In this document: positions 18,250-30,100 of the stretch, piece by piece
Position numbering within the stretch: position 1 is the first letter of the stretch
How the letters are laid out: each line of letters begins with the position of its first letter
Assembly (NCBI GenBank): GCA_003254885.1
Contig: QANT01006286.1
Coordinates: forward strand, 1 to 64,000
Reading direction: 5' to 3'
Length of the DNA stretch: 64,000 nucleotides
Source: Purshia tridentata
Lineage: Eukaryota; Streptophyta; Magnoliopsida; Rosales; Rosaceae
The notes under the pieces: model-generated
What the model was told of the DNA's origin: nothing
The model's database searches: none
What the model saw: the letters and a program-made list of their open reading frames with translations, nothing else
Program-made: the position numbers and the translations under genes

Positions 18250-21200
18250 TTACATTGCCATTGTAACTGGGAAAAGCCTATCCATGAAAGTATACACACC
18301 CCCTCCTAGCAGAAGTGCACCGCTGTTAAAACAACAAAATTCACACAAGTTAATGAAAACCATGCAGCAGCCTGTCAGGTATCTGAGAAAAGAGCAAATA
18401 ACTCATGAGAGCTTTATGATGGCCATACAATCACTAGTACACCAGGTGCGGATTAGGAATTGGGTTGACATTAATAGGCAAATTAGTTGTAAATATATAA
18501 CAAAGCACCACCATTATAGCCAATGGAGGATGGAGATGAATGCGTAGTTCCAACAAGGAGAAAGAAAGGTATTAAGAATTACCTGATTGGGTTGATCCAT
18601 GCTGAAAATTTGCGAAATGAAAGCAGGCTCTGCACATTATGTATGCGTTTTGCTCAGGAAAGAAAAAATTGAAACAGAATGTGATAATTATTCACTCTAA
18701 CTAATTTAAACTTTGAGACAAAAGATGGAATACATTGGATTCACACACAACTAGGAGTTAAAGATTCCAGCATTGCTAAGCAGGCTTTGCAAATTACATC
18801 ATAGGTTCACACATAAGTCTTGAAATCTTTTAATATGTGGCCAGTCATAAGCATGGGCAAATCAACACTATAATCAAGAAAGATGGTGGAACCTTTCACT
18901 TGCCCTTCTGTTCTAACAGAACTTGGAACTAATTTATCCAGTGATAGATCATATACCTGCAGCGCTCCAGCAAAAGAAGCAGCAAGAAGCAGAGGAGCAA
19001 CATAACCAGTTGTGTACGTCAAAAGTAGGCTACCTCCTATAAATGGATCCTGTCATGAAAATTGTCCTCTTACAGTAAATAATGTTGACAACATATGTAA
19101 ACCAACTAGAAAAAAGGGAAACTTGAGCTGGCAAAGAACACCCAGAGCCAGAGGATCAACTATGATAAATGACTCCCAAAACATTGATACACAAATATTC
19201 ATTTTGAGTAAATTCTCTGTTATTTTCTTTCCTCTATTGTTTTGAGTGTTCACACGAAAGTTTCCTATGATGATTAACTGAGAGAGATGCCACCATGCCA
19301 GGCCATTACAGCATCTACAAATGTAGTTTGTGCAGTCAGAAGACTCAAAACTATAAAGAAAACTGAAAGTTCTACAGAAATTCAAGAACATCAAACATTT
19401 CAATTTACCTTGGATGTAGCTACATACCCTAGCAGAGTGGCCAGCACTGGGGTACTGCATGGTGAGGCAGCCAAAGCAAATGTAAGCCCAGCCAGATATG
19501 CCTGCACGCCTAGCATGACAAAGTTTTTCAAAGTTGAAACTCGTAAGATCATTTAGACAACCAGCTTTTTATCTGAACACAGTAACTCAAAAATTAGGGA
19601 GGTAATTACTTGATGGGAAATTAGCAGCAGCAGCCCGGGGATCAAAATTGTTAAAAAATGAAGGTAGCTGTAGTTCAATTACCTGCAAATTTAACCCATA
19701 AGATGATAGCATAAAAATAAGGCATAGCATTGAATCAGAAAGAGCAAGTCAATCAAAGGCTTGTAAGAGGTTAAACTAAACCATCAAACTCCGGGGACAT
19801 CTCTCACAGACATAAAATGGAAATGATATACATTGACAAATGATAGTAAATGTCAAATAAAAGAAGCACATTTTGTTATAAAAACTGGCGTTATCACATA
19901 AATAAATACCTCAAGGAGATTCAGACCCATAACAATAGCTAAACCTGAAGCAGCCAAAGGTAATCCCTGCCCTGTCTGTCCATATGCCTTTCCAGCAAAT
20001 GAGGCTCCTATGCCTAAGAGTGCAAGTGTAGTTGCCAATCCCAATGAGAATGCAATTGAATTCCCAATGACCTGACTAAAAAAGAGCACATTAAATTCAT
20101 ACTATATTTAGAAATTTGTGTGTTTGTGTGTATGTGTGTGACAGAGAGAGGGAGAGACAGAGAGTTATCACCTCTGCCTTGCTTTTCCCTGAGCCAAATG
20201 CTCCTGTATGATTCCAATCAATTCATAAATCAGCTTTACACATGATAAGAGTAAAACAGAGAGAATCCATCTTCACCCAAACCCAACTCCCTCCCCTCTC
20301 CCTAAAGCCATGAGATATAAAAAATAAAAATCACTTACCTATGTAACCCAGAGTCAGTGGTAGAACGCTAAGAGTACAAGGCGAAAGGCTGGTCACAAGC
20401 CCAGCCCCAAAAATAACTGCCAAACTGTAAAGACGAATAAGCAATGAGAAACAGAGTATATTCCAAGATGGTGAGTCTTAAATTGTCAAAAACACAAATG
20501 TGAATGAAGACATGAGTATAGGATTGAACCTAGAGATGCTGAGGGCTGATAACTGGTCTTGAACAGCTTCATTAGCTTGTTGTCCACTGGAAAATAGGAA
20601 GCCTCCAAACCAATCTCCAAGGCCTCCATCAGCCAAGGAATAAACTGAAGCAGTAACTTCCTGACTTGGAAAAGAATTCTAGTTCCTGAGATTATATATG
20701 AGAGTATAACATGGATACAGATTTTCATAATAGTTTTGGCCATATGCAGGCAAATAATTAACTTTCTGGGAATTTAATATAAAAATTTATTATAAAATAG
20801 TAGAACTACAAAATCTATAAGGACTTGAAATTTTGAAAAAATTAATTACTGAAAAGGTAAGAGGGAATCAGCACTTAAAACACAAATCAAACTCACCAAT
20901 ATATTCTCCGTACTTACAGCCTTTGCCACGTCTGCGAAGACCAAATTCGCCACTGTGACATTAAAAATAAAAGATTATCAGTTACCAGCAAGGTTATAGA
21001 ATTCATGTGATCATTACAAATTCGGCAATTTCCTTGCTCTTTTCGATACAATATAAATTCAATGAAGCAAAAACTTCCCATCCCCACTAAACGATCACTA
21101 AAGAAATTGTTCTAGAACAACAATTAACTTCTCACAACTTGAAGAGTAAAAAAATTCACGAATTCCAGACAGTATCCAGAAGACAAAGGAATTAGAAAAG

Positions 21201-21623
21201 TTCCTCTGAGATTTGTCTCAACCTTTGAAGTTACACCTATTCACTATACATATGAAAGTTCACTTCTTTGGAAAAAGAAGAAAGGCTGTTACCTGCCATG
21301 GAAAATGTCTTAATTGGGAACCTGCTGCTGCTTCTATCTTTCTTTGCCAACGATCCAAAATCTTGGCAAATATCCTGAGGCGAAGAGTTTCCCTTCAGCA
21401 TTCTGATGGGTACCATATATTTACCTTCAAGATAAAAATTTGACAAATACAATTATATCAGTGTATGCATACACACAAATGTAATGTTTCTGAAAATCGC
21501 TTAAAGACAATAATGCATAATTATGATTTACTCACCGCGACTGCTTTTCTGGCCATGCTTGCAGCTCGAAATTTTGAAGGAACTGATGCTGTAGCTGCCG
21601 CAATGGTTGGTAGCCAAACTCAT
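18250..21623 (-). CDS. CCDA: Plastid CcdA, cytochrome c biogenesis thiol-disulfide transporter
   Basis: Twelve exons in transcript order: 21623-21536, 21424-21293, 20952-20918, 20660-20530, 20424-20339, 20203-20172, 20071-19910, 19682-19610, 19509-19409, 19049-18957, 18629-18583, 18322-18250. They total 1053 nt and encode 350 residues, close to the Arabidopsis length. The N-terminus ([12 protein letters not shown]) is Ser- and Lys-rich like a chloroplast transit peptide. About six hydrophobic segments follow. Two conserved cysteines lie in [11 protein letters not shown] (C145) and [15 protein letters not shown] (C264); they form the redox pair that moves reducing power across the thylakoid membrane. 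The upstream stretch [18 protein letters not shown] is typical of plant CcdA. The family passes electrons to lumenal partners such as HCF164 for haem attachment to cytochromes f and c6. The final exons encode the C-terminal segment ending in FPVTMAM. Micro-exons of 32 and 35 nt are included. Confidence 0.93.
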
Positions 21624-24600
21624 CTGTACAATTATCATAGAAAATCTCAAAACAAAGAAAACAAAAAAGAAAATTATAACATATGTTTGGCCGACAAGAA
21701 AACTTTTCAGCTTGGTTTCACTCGTTAGGAAAACCGAGAGAAGAAATCACGAGTTTGAAGGTTTGCTCTACCTCAAGTTTGGATTTGTTTAGCAAGCAAC
21801 AGCAAAGTAGCAGCAGCAGCGAAAGCAAGGGATAAGAGCGATTTGCGAGGGAGATAACGTCAATGGTCAAAAAATCATGATTATTCATAAATTGACATAA
21901 GCTAATATCAGAGATATGGGCCTACTGGGCTTACTGGTATCTCCAGTCCAGTAATACATATGAGCTAATTGGGCTCACGGGCTGAGATAGTGATAACTTT
22001 GTTTTTTTTTTTGAAGTCTTGAAGTTGGCGGCGGAGTGGGGATGAGAAGAGGCTCGGTGAAATAGACATGTCTGTGAAGATGCGGACTACCTGCACCTGG
22101 ACAGAAAGACCCTCATATAATTCTTTGGGTGCATCGTGATAATTCTCAGATAGCGATACTTTATTCGTTTGTGGTTCGTTTGTGGTTGTTTGATCTCTAG
22201 TCCAGTAATACTAATACAGATTACATCGCTGTGACACTTATCTAACTCAGCAGAACCTGGCAAGTCCACGAGATACACTTTGCAGCTTTCTGTCAAAGCC
22301 TCCATAGAACCCTTCTGGTAGCATCTAGGTAATGTAATATTGGAGGACAAGACGTAGTAGCCTGATATATTGGCATCCTAAAGAGAGGGGCAGGAGTACC
22401 ACAGGACAGCATCATATGGTAAAAGCATGCACCCAACAATCAAAGAAGTAGAGTGTGTAAATGCCACTTTGGTTGTGATAGCAACTAGCAAGCATGTCAG
22501 AAATATAAAATTTAGTACTACTTAAGACTCTCTGAACAGTTGGATATTCAAAATCTGAATAAAAGTTTTTTGATGTAGCAGGTCATCCGTGCATGAAAAA
22601 ACTGAGCAGAAGGGTAACACTTGGAGGAAATAATTAAATCATAGAGACACCAGAATTTAGAAGGTGTAGTCTTAACTATCAGCAGCTGAAACAATCCATT
22701 TGCATGGAATGTATGTTTTCTAGCAAAAACATAGGTTAGCCATTAATCTCCAACTTATTCTGCGGTCCAAAATCAGTTTGTGAAAGTTGAGTTTTCAATA
22801 ACTATAAAAAACAAAAAGCTAAAGCAGCACTCTCTCTCTCTCTTTTTTCTTTCCATTAAATTTCAGATTCTTTTTTTTTTAATTAAAATGTTCGGTGTGT
22901 AGCTTGCTCTGTATAGAAGGGACATAAGCTAATGTCACAAACTCCATATTATCAATATTCTCTTCTTCTTTTTTCCAGAATTTTTAACCACCTTACCAAA
23001 CCTGGAAGAAAAGATCGTAGCTACAGTACAGGGTGCATGCAAAAGTGAAAGAGTGCAGAGCCCATATATTCTACTTGAGAGAAAACTGACTGTTTCATGG
23101 TTCACAAATTTATGTTGTATAAGATGCATATATGTATAAGAGTAACCCATAAATTTCCAATATATGATTGAAAATCTTCTTTACACCACCATTTTGAGGA
23201 TGATCTGTTCAATTCAAAGAAATTTAACGATCTAAAATGTGGAATCTTTATGGGAGATCTGTTGGCCTGATCAAAAAAGTGCTAGCTCAAGTTGATATTT
23301 GGATTCCGAGGCCGGATATATAGTCGATGTAGTAGGATTTAGGGTAACAGAATCTTCCCTCTTTTTGATCTTGGTGTCCTCGCCAAGCCATTTACTTGCC
23401 AATCGATCCACGTTATTCCGTTGTCATTAGAACTATCATGGCGGCGACCTTGACCTCATTGCCCTTGAATCCCAAGTAGGCAATGCCGCAATGGGCTGGG
23501 CTTCTCTGATAACATTTGCAACAACCCAATATAGGAGATTTCAAACAACAGCATGTACCTCTATACGGTATAATAGAATTCTCCTTATGCAATGTCTAAG
23601 CAATAGTCATTTCTGGTGAGGACTCGAATGAGTCACCTACCCTGTATTGGGTACAACCTAAAATGAAAATCCAATAGCCTTTTCTTAGTGTGTTCTTATC
23701 ACCAATATTCCTGTTACTATATACTAACCTAATCTAACTTAGAACTGACTGTTGTTTTACAGGACAAGCCAGTGTTGCTGGATTTCTTTTTCCCTATTTT
23801 TACTAAATTGAACCCAGATTTTTATGTTGAATTTTCAATTTTCAAAGAGGGGAAACTTAAACATACATCTTACCTTAAAGATCAAGGTATTTTGACATGT
23901 CATACGGTTTATATTGTGCTTCTAAGAATGTATAACAAGATTATATACAACTGTTGTTTTTCTGTTTCTTTTAATAACCACAGATAATGATGGCAAGACA
24001 GGAAGCTATAATAAGGGATGAATTTCTAGTAATGATCTCACTACCAACACTTATCCAAGATTTGAATCCTTGAAAATTTTGTAATCTTTAAATTTCACTT
24101 TGATGAGGTTTTCACTTCTCCGGCCATCATAGATATTATTTCAACTCTTGTTAGCTTAACCTATAAATAAAAATATCTTAATACTTTTTTATTTTTGACT
24201 AAGATCCAAAAATATTATTCAAATATTTTTAATATATTTAAAAAATATATAATATTATCCTAAAACTAATGATATGTAAATCTTAATAGTATCCTAGTAT
24301 TATCATAATATTATTCTAATTATATATTACTTTAATATTATAATATTATATTATATATCTTAATTAATATTATCATACTATCTTACGATGTTTAAGATCA
24401 AGACTCCACAGAGTTAGCATAAGCTATTTTAACCACAACCTAAGTCACAACCATGACAGGCACATCTATTCCTATATTTCCACAGACATAATAGGGTGAC
24501 TAAATATAAACTCCTTTTTACAGCAAACCACTGACCCAAAAAAAATAAAAGAAAGAAGAAGAAGAAACCACTGATCCATGCCAAGCCCATTCCCAGTTGC

Positions 24601-25397
24601 ATGCGGGTTATAAGTTTATAACAGAAAAAACCTTTAAAAATGTTATTTTCTCTCTTTATGTTAAGGATAAAAACTAACCGTAGATCAATGAGAGAAGTAT
24701 GACTGGGTTTGGTTGACCTAGTAGGCTAATACTCAATTTTTGAACTGGGGTAGTTATCAAATCCATCAGAAATATTTGTTACTGACCACCAACATTCTTA
24801 ATCAAGGCTTTACTCCATAACATCAAGGTTCTTATACAAAAGACTTGATGATTCTCTTAAGACTAACAGAACCACTGTGGCTAGGAGCATTATCGAGCAT
24901 ACAAGGATCCCAAAAATTTGTGAAAAGATGGCATTTTCATTTTTCACTCATAATAAAAGATAATATTTTATACCTGAAACAATCCCAAATATATATGGCT
25001 GAAACTTTGAGTGAAAAATCCACTCCTTTTCTAACCCTATATCCTTTCAGATTACTCTTTTTAAAGAAAAAAACACAATATTGCATTAATAAAATTACTT
25101 ATGTTTCGCTTTGTAAGCTCACAGAGTCTAAATAGCCTAAGAGAGACAGAAGGAAGGCTTCTGTAACAACTGACACTGCGTTCTTAATTGAATTCCCATA
25201 AAAACCTTCTGAGCATCCAAGGAAAGAACAAGGTTGGTCCTGGGTGTATAATAACTTGTTTTAGCAAATCAGTATAAAATCTGGAAAGGAGAATCAAAAT
25301 TTGATGATATATCCTTTTAATGAACAGTTAAATTTATAAAATCAAATTATACATGGAATTATAGTTTACTCGTAGAAGCTGTTTACCTGGTCTCTCT
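21624..25397. other. Intergenic region with a plastid rRNA fragment
   Basis: The left edge is the CcdA leader and promoter (to about 21850). A chloroplast 23S rRNA fragment lies at about 22048-22113. A more balanced-composition patch at about 23280-23530 looks unlike its AT-rich surroundings, but I cannot assign it. The stretch 24180-24380 is almost pure AT. No open frame has domain support, and 25141-25397 probably belongs to the 3' end of the B3 gene on the minus strand. Confidence 0.5.
22048..22113 (+). pseudogene. Chloroplast 23S rRNA fragment inserted in nuclear DNA (NUPT)
   Basis: The stretch reads GAGGCTCGGTGAAATAGACA, then TGTCTGTGAAGATGCGG, then ACTACCTGCACCTGGACAG and AAAGACCCT. 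This is the domain V region of plastid 23S rRNA, just before the peptidyl-transferase area, where E. coli has CUGUGAAGAUGCAG...GGAAAGACCC. The match stops abruptly after AAAGACCCT. No other rRNA sequence adjoins it, and the surroundings are ordinary nuclear spacer, so it is a short dead copy with no function to be expected. Confidence 0.8.
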
Positions 25398-27093
25398 TTA
25401 GACTTTTTTCTTTCCAAGTGTCGGAGATTTTTTCTGAAGAAGAAAAGATATCACACATCACTACTTAATTATAGTTTAGTAGCTCACTCGTTTGGCAAAA
25501 ATTAAGGACAAAAAGATATCATGGCAACATCAAGCACATCCATATGTTACACCAATTTCTCAAAAGACATACGAGAATGTTAAAGTTGCAATTGAAATTT
25601 TACCATCATCCAGAGTTGGAAATTAATCAAATATTCATATATTGCAAGACAGTGCATCAGAAATTTATACATTTCTTTTCATAGATAATAAATTGAATAT
25701 AATGGAATCGCTGGTTACTGTCTACTTAAACTTCCCCTTGGATATCATATGAAAAAATTAAAAGAGAAGTATATAGCTTAGCTAATTTTTAGCATGTTAG
25801 AGGATATCATATATTATAGTCCCTTTAATATGGTCAGGCATGTGTGTAACTTTAAAAGCCTAATAGTAACGTAACTTTACAACCCTAATAGTAATCTAAC
25901 TTTATTACAATCCTAATAGTAATCTAACTTTACAATCGTAATAGTGATGTAACTTTAGAACAAGTACAAAAGGGATGAGAGAATAGTGAAAATTGATCAT
26001 CAATAAAAACTGAACGTTGATCAGTTTTATTGTGTTGGATGAACCATTCATACGGGTGAAAATATTAGGATGTGACCATAAAATTGAAGTAGGATGGATG
26101 ATAATAATAATAACAATAATAATAATTAAAAATGATAATAATAATATGCAAGAGTTCGTATAGATTATAAAGTATCAAGCATTAGGAGGAACTTAATAGG
26201 ATTCCCGTAAGGCCAACTTGCTCCATAGTACAAGGCATCTCAGTAACGATATATCTATGAAATGGCTCTTTCTAAGATGTAGATGTTAAGATGGATGAGT
26301 AGCAGGATGAGAAAAGATAGAAGTAGGGATGATTAAATAAGTTATACATTCAAGGCGATAATCAAAGAAAATTTAAGGGAATGCATATAAGATGGTTTGA
26401 TAATGTGCAACAAGGACTTAAGACTAGACCAGTATGGTATGGTGGCTTGACTTTGGATGATGAAGCAAAAAGGACTAAAGGAGGCTACAACGGGTAAAAG
26501 TAGTCAAGAAGGATAGTCAAATATGTGAAGGGAATTAGGACTAAGATAGGACTGAGTAGTGGAAACAATTGTGTTGAAGATCCCAATTCAGTGACAAAAG
26601 AGAGACTCATTAGCCGGCCACAATTATCCGGGACAAATGATTACTAGGGTTAAGTTGAATCCTCATCACATAGCAAGAAAAAGTTTCTCCTCTTTCCAAG
26701 TTCATAAAGGATATGTTGTTTATCTTCTTGGGACCAATTTCAATTTCCTTGGGTAATCTGAGATGATTGTGAGAGTTTCTAAGAAGTTACTATAGTTTGA
26801 TTAGCAAAGACTCATGGTAGGACTCTCATGTGTCTGGACACTCTGGCCTCTGCCTCCTAGAAATTTGGCATGAATTTACATAAGAGAAAGAAAGCTTAAT
26901 TTTAATTAATTCTTCATGATCTATAGAGCTAATCCCTGATCTTGAGCTATAAATGCTTGCCAGTCAGCTATCAACATAATAAAGACACCTAGCAGGTCCT
27001 CATACAAGAAATTATGTAATAACAAGTACTACCAGCAAAGGGTTTGCTGTCTTAATCAAGCGTTGTGTCCCAGTTCACATATTAATTCACAAG

Positions 27094-27126
<33 letters not shown>

Positions 27127-30100
27127 TGTGTAGTATGTAGTACCTTAGAAGCTGATGGAACAGTTGAAGTCTTTTTCGTTCCAATGACTAACTTCCCTTC
27201 TGGTTCCATCCGATGAAATGTCACTGCAAAATGCACCAGTCTTGATCACAAAACTAAGACACATCATGTTTTGTGCATAGGATATATAGCTCAGAAGCGT
27301 ATATGTTTAAACCCCAGGAAAGCTTTCAGGAAATCCCCAGTATAACAGTGAAAAAGTATTCAAGATATTTAAATCATTGATGTCGATATTATTGAGAACG
27401 TAATTCAAACATGTAGCAGCAGTGATACAAAAGCAATAGAAAGGTCAAGGCAATTAGTTCTGTAGTTCTACTTCAAATCAGTATTTGAGATTAGCTAAAA
27501 ATTAGGGTCTAACAAGTCCTAAACAGTAAAAACTGACAGAAAAAAAAGAAAAGAAAAAAAAGCAGCATGAACAAAACCATCAAGTACAAACTTATCAATT
27601 TGCTGAACACTGAATTATATAAAATACCTTTGTCGCCCACTTTCCATTGCATCAAGACCATGTAATCCTTGATGCCTTCTAATACATACATCATTTTGCA
27701 GTTACCATTTTTCCAACTACGGAATCTAAATTCCCAGTCCTTGCCCGTTGTATCTTGAATTGTCACAGGGAATCTTTGTGCCTCAAAAAATTTCAGAAAA
27801 TAGCCCTGTATTATTGGGATCAACACAGCAAACTTCAAGCTTAAAGACAAAGATGTAATATATTGCTGCTTGTTGAAATTTATATTCTCTAATTACCTAG
27901 CTGATTCAGTTAACAAAAGAGAAATGCACAAGGGATAGTTTTATTTCCCCTTCCTAAGATCCCTTCTCTTCTATTTTGCTTTACTTTTTTTTATTTCTGC
28001 AAGGATTTTGCTCTGCTACACACATTCATGCTGTTTCTACTTTATAATGGTAATTGTGTGTGTGAGTGAGAGAGAGAGAGAGAGATGCATAATGAAAGAA
28101 TATCATACCTTAGAGATTAATTTAATTGAATGTATGGCCAAATGACTGCTCAACCTCAAATATGTTTTATCAATTCACAATTATAAAATGATATATGCTG
28201 ACGATTTTTCAAATTTTAAAAAGATGAATAACGATGATTATTTTGAAAAGTAAAATCAAAATATGGTTAAGACAATATGGTGCACCCTCTTCTAAAAAAG
28301 CTTTCTGAAGAAAAAATCACAGATCCCTCAAGCTTTTGTTGGGCTTGAGGTGCCACCCTTTATATTGCACCAGCAGCCATCCTCATTATGAATTGAAGTA
28401 CAGGACAAAACCATGAAGACTGATTATCTTTAATGTACAAAAGAAATCAAATTATAAATGATTTGAAAGCTTATATTGTGAAGCGTTGGGACTCACCTCT
28501 GCTTTTTTCTTTGGTATCACAAGACGTGCATTCCTGATATCAGTATCACTTGCGGTTAATGTCTTCTCAAACAGGGGTATAACATCAGAGTTGGAGCTTA
28601 GATTTGGTCAAGGACTCACGGATTTGAAAGCAAAAACTTGAGAATATATAGTAAGAATGAGCTTTTGCAAACACTTGAGGCTTTTTTTCTTATAAAAAGA
28701 AGAGAATGAGTTTTTGCATTGAAGTAACGGTGATCTTATATTGTAATTGGAATGAATTCAAACAACAAACAAAATCACTTCTATAATTATGCCAAATTGT
28801 AAAATATAATAAATATCCTCTTTGACACAAAAGAGTAGTGGATACTTTCCAGAGATTTTCTGCACCGGCTCAATCATCTTAGGCAGATTTTGAAGATGGT
28901 TCTCTACGGAGGCATCCACTTGAGGTTTTTCATTTCCACCTCTGGTGTCACAAGCTGTATCTGCTCCATCAGATGAATCCGAAAATGCTGTTGGATCAGT
29001 CTTGTAGTTGGTAGCTGCAATAGCAGAGGACCAACTAGAGTGAGTAGTCACTCCCTCATTCAGAACAAAAACAAGCATACGGTAATTCTGTAACTCAGTT
29101 TTTCTTCATTTAATTTCTCCTCCAACTCTCCTGGCCTAAGAAAATTGAGGAAACAAAGGATATTTGCTTCTGCTCACTACCATTTCTTACTTTCTGTTGT
29201 TTTCTTTTTCTTTTCTTTGCCTTCCAAGTATTAAACAGTGTGTTATTTTTCTTTCTTTTTTAATTCTTAAAGAAATTTTCATTTCAAGCTATGAGTTGAG
29301 CACCTAAATATTGTCACATTTAACATGGGAATCAGGAATCTGACACAAACATCTGATAATCTAGATAGACACATGCATATATTTGAAATTTTACTGTGTT
29401 AGATGTACATAAGTATCTATTTTCTGACTACTGTCACAATTTCAAGCTTCTGAGGTTGAGTAGTTGAGTTATTTCATAAGTCTCCACATGAGCGTCAGAT
29501 ATGGGTGGATATAAATGTTGTGCCCTCAGGCATCCAGCACACTATTTTTCAACAAGGGAAATATTGAAATACCAAAAAGCATAGATTGAAGCACTAATCA
29601 GCATTCTTATATAATTATATACCAAATGCAAAAGGCCTAAGGCTTTAAAAATTTAATTGAAAAGTATGGCTAATTAAGGTATAAAGCTGTATAAACAATT
29701 ACACCAGTTATCACTTCACCTGACTCAGATGACTTTTCAATTTCTAGTAAGCATTCAGTGCAACCTACGCCTCCAGAATCCAGTGTTTCATACTTGTACT
29801 GCGATACAATGCATCCACAGTGGAGTGGCTGCATAAGAAAATCAATCATTAGTTTATTCCAAGAAAAAATGGATGGAATTAAAAATGAACAATCTAGAGT
29901 TTAAATCCTTATGTGAATTAACCTCCAATAGATATTATATTGATCCACACGCAGATCTAAGAAAAAAACTGCCAAAAAAGAAAAAGAAAACAATAAACAA
30001 TAAAAAAGAAGGAAGTATTCAGCTCACCTTCTCACAAAGAGAACAATCCCTCCAACCAGAACCTTCTTCGCCTTCCACATGAAAGGTTTCACAAAATCTC

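Noticed and set aside
22087-22350. 87-codon minus-strand frame
   Set aside because: It begins in unrelated spacer and runs into the antisense of the 23S rRNA fragment; no protein family matches.
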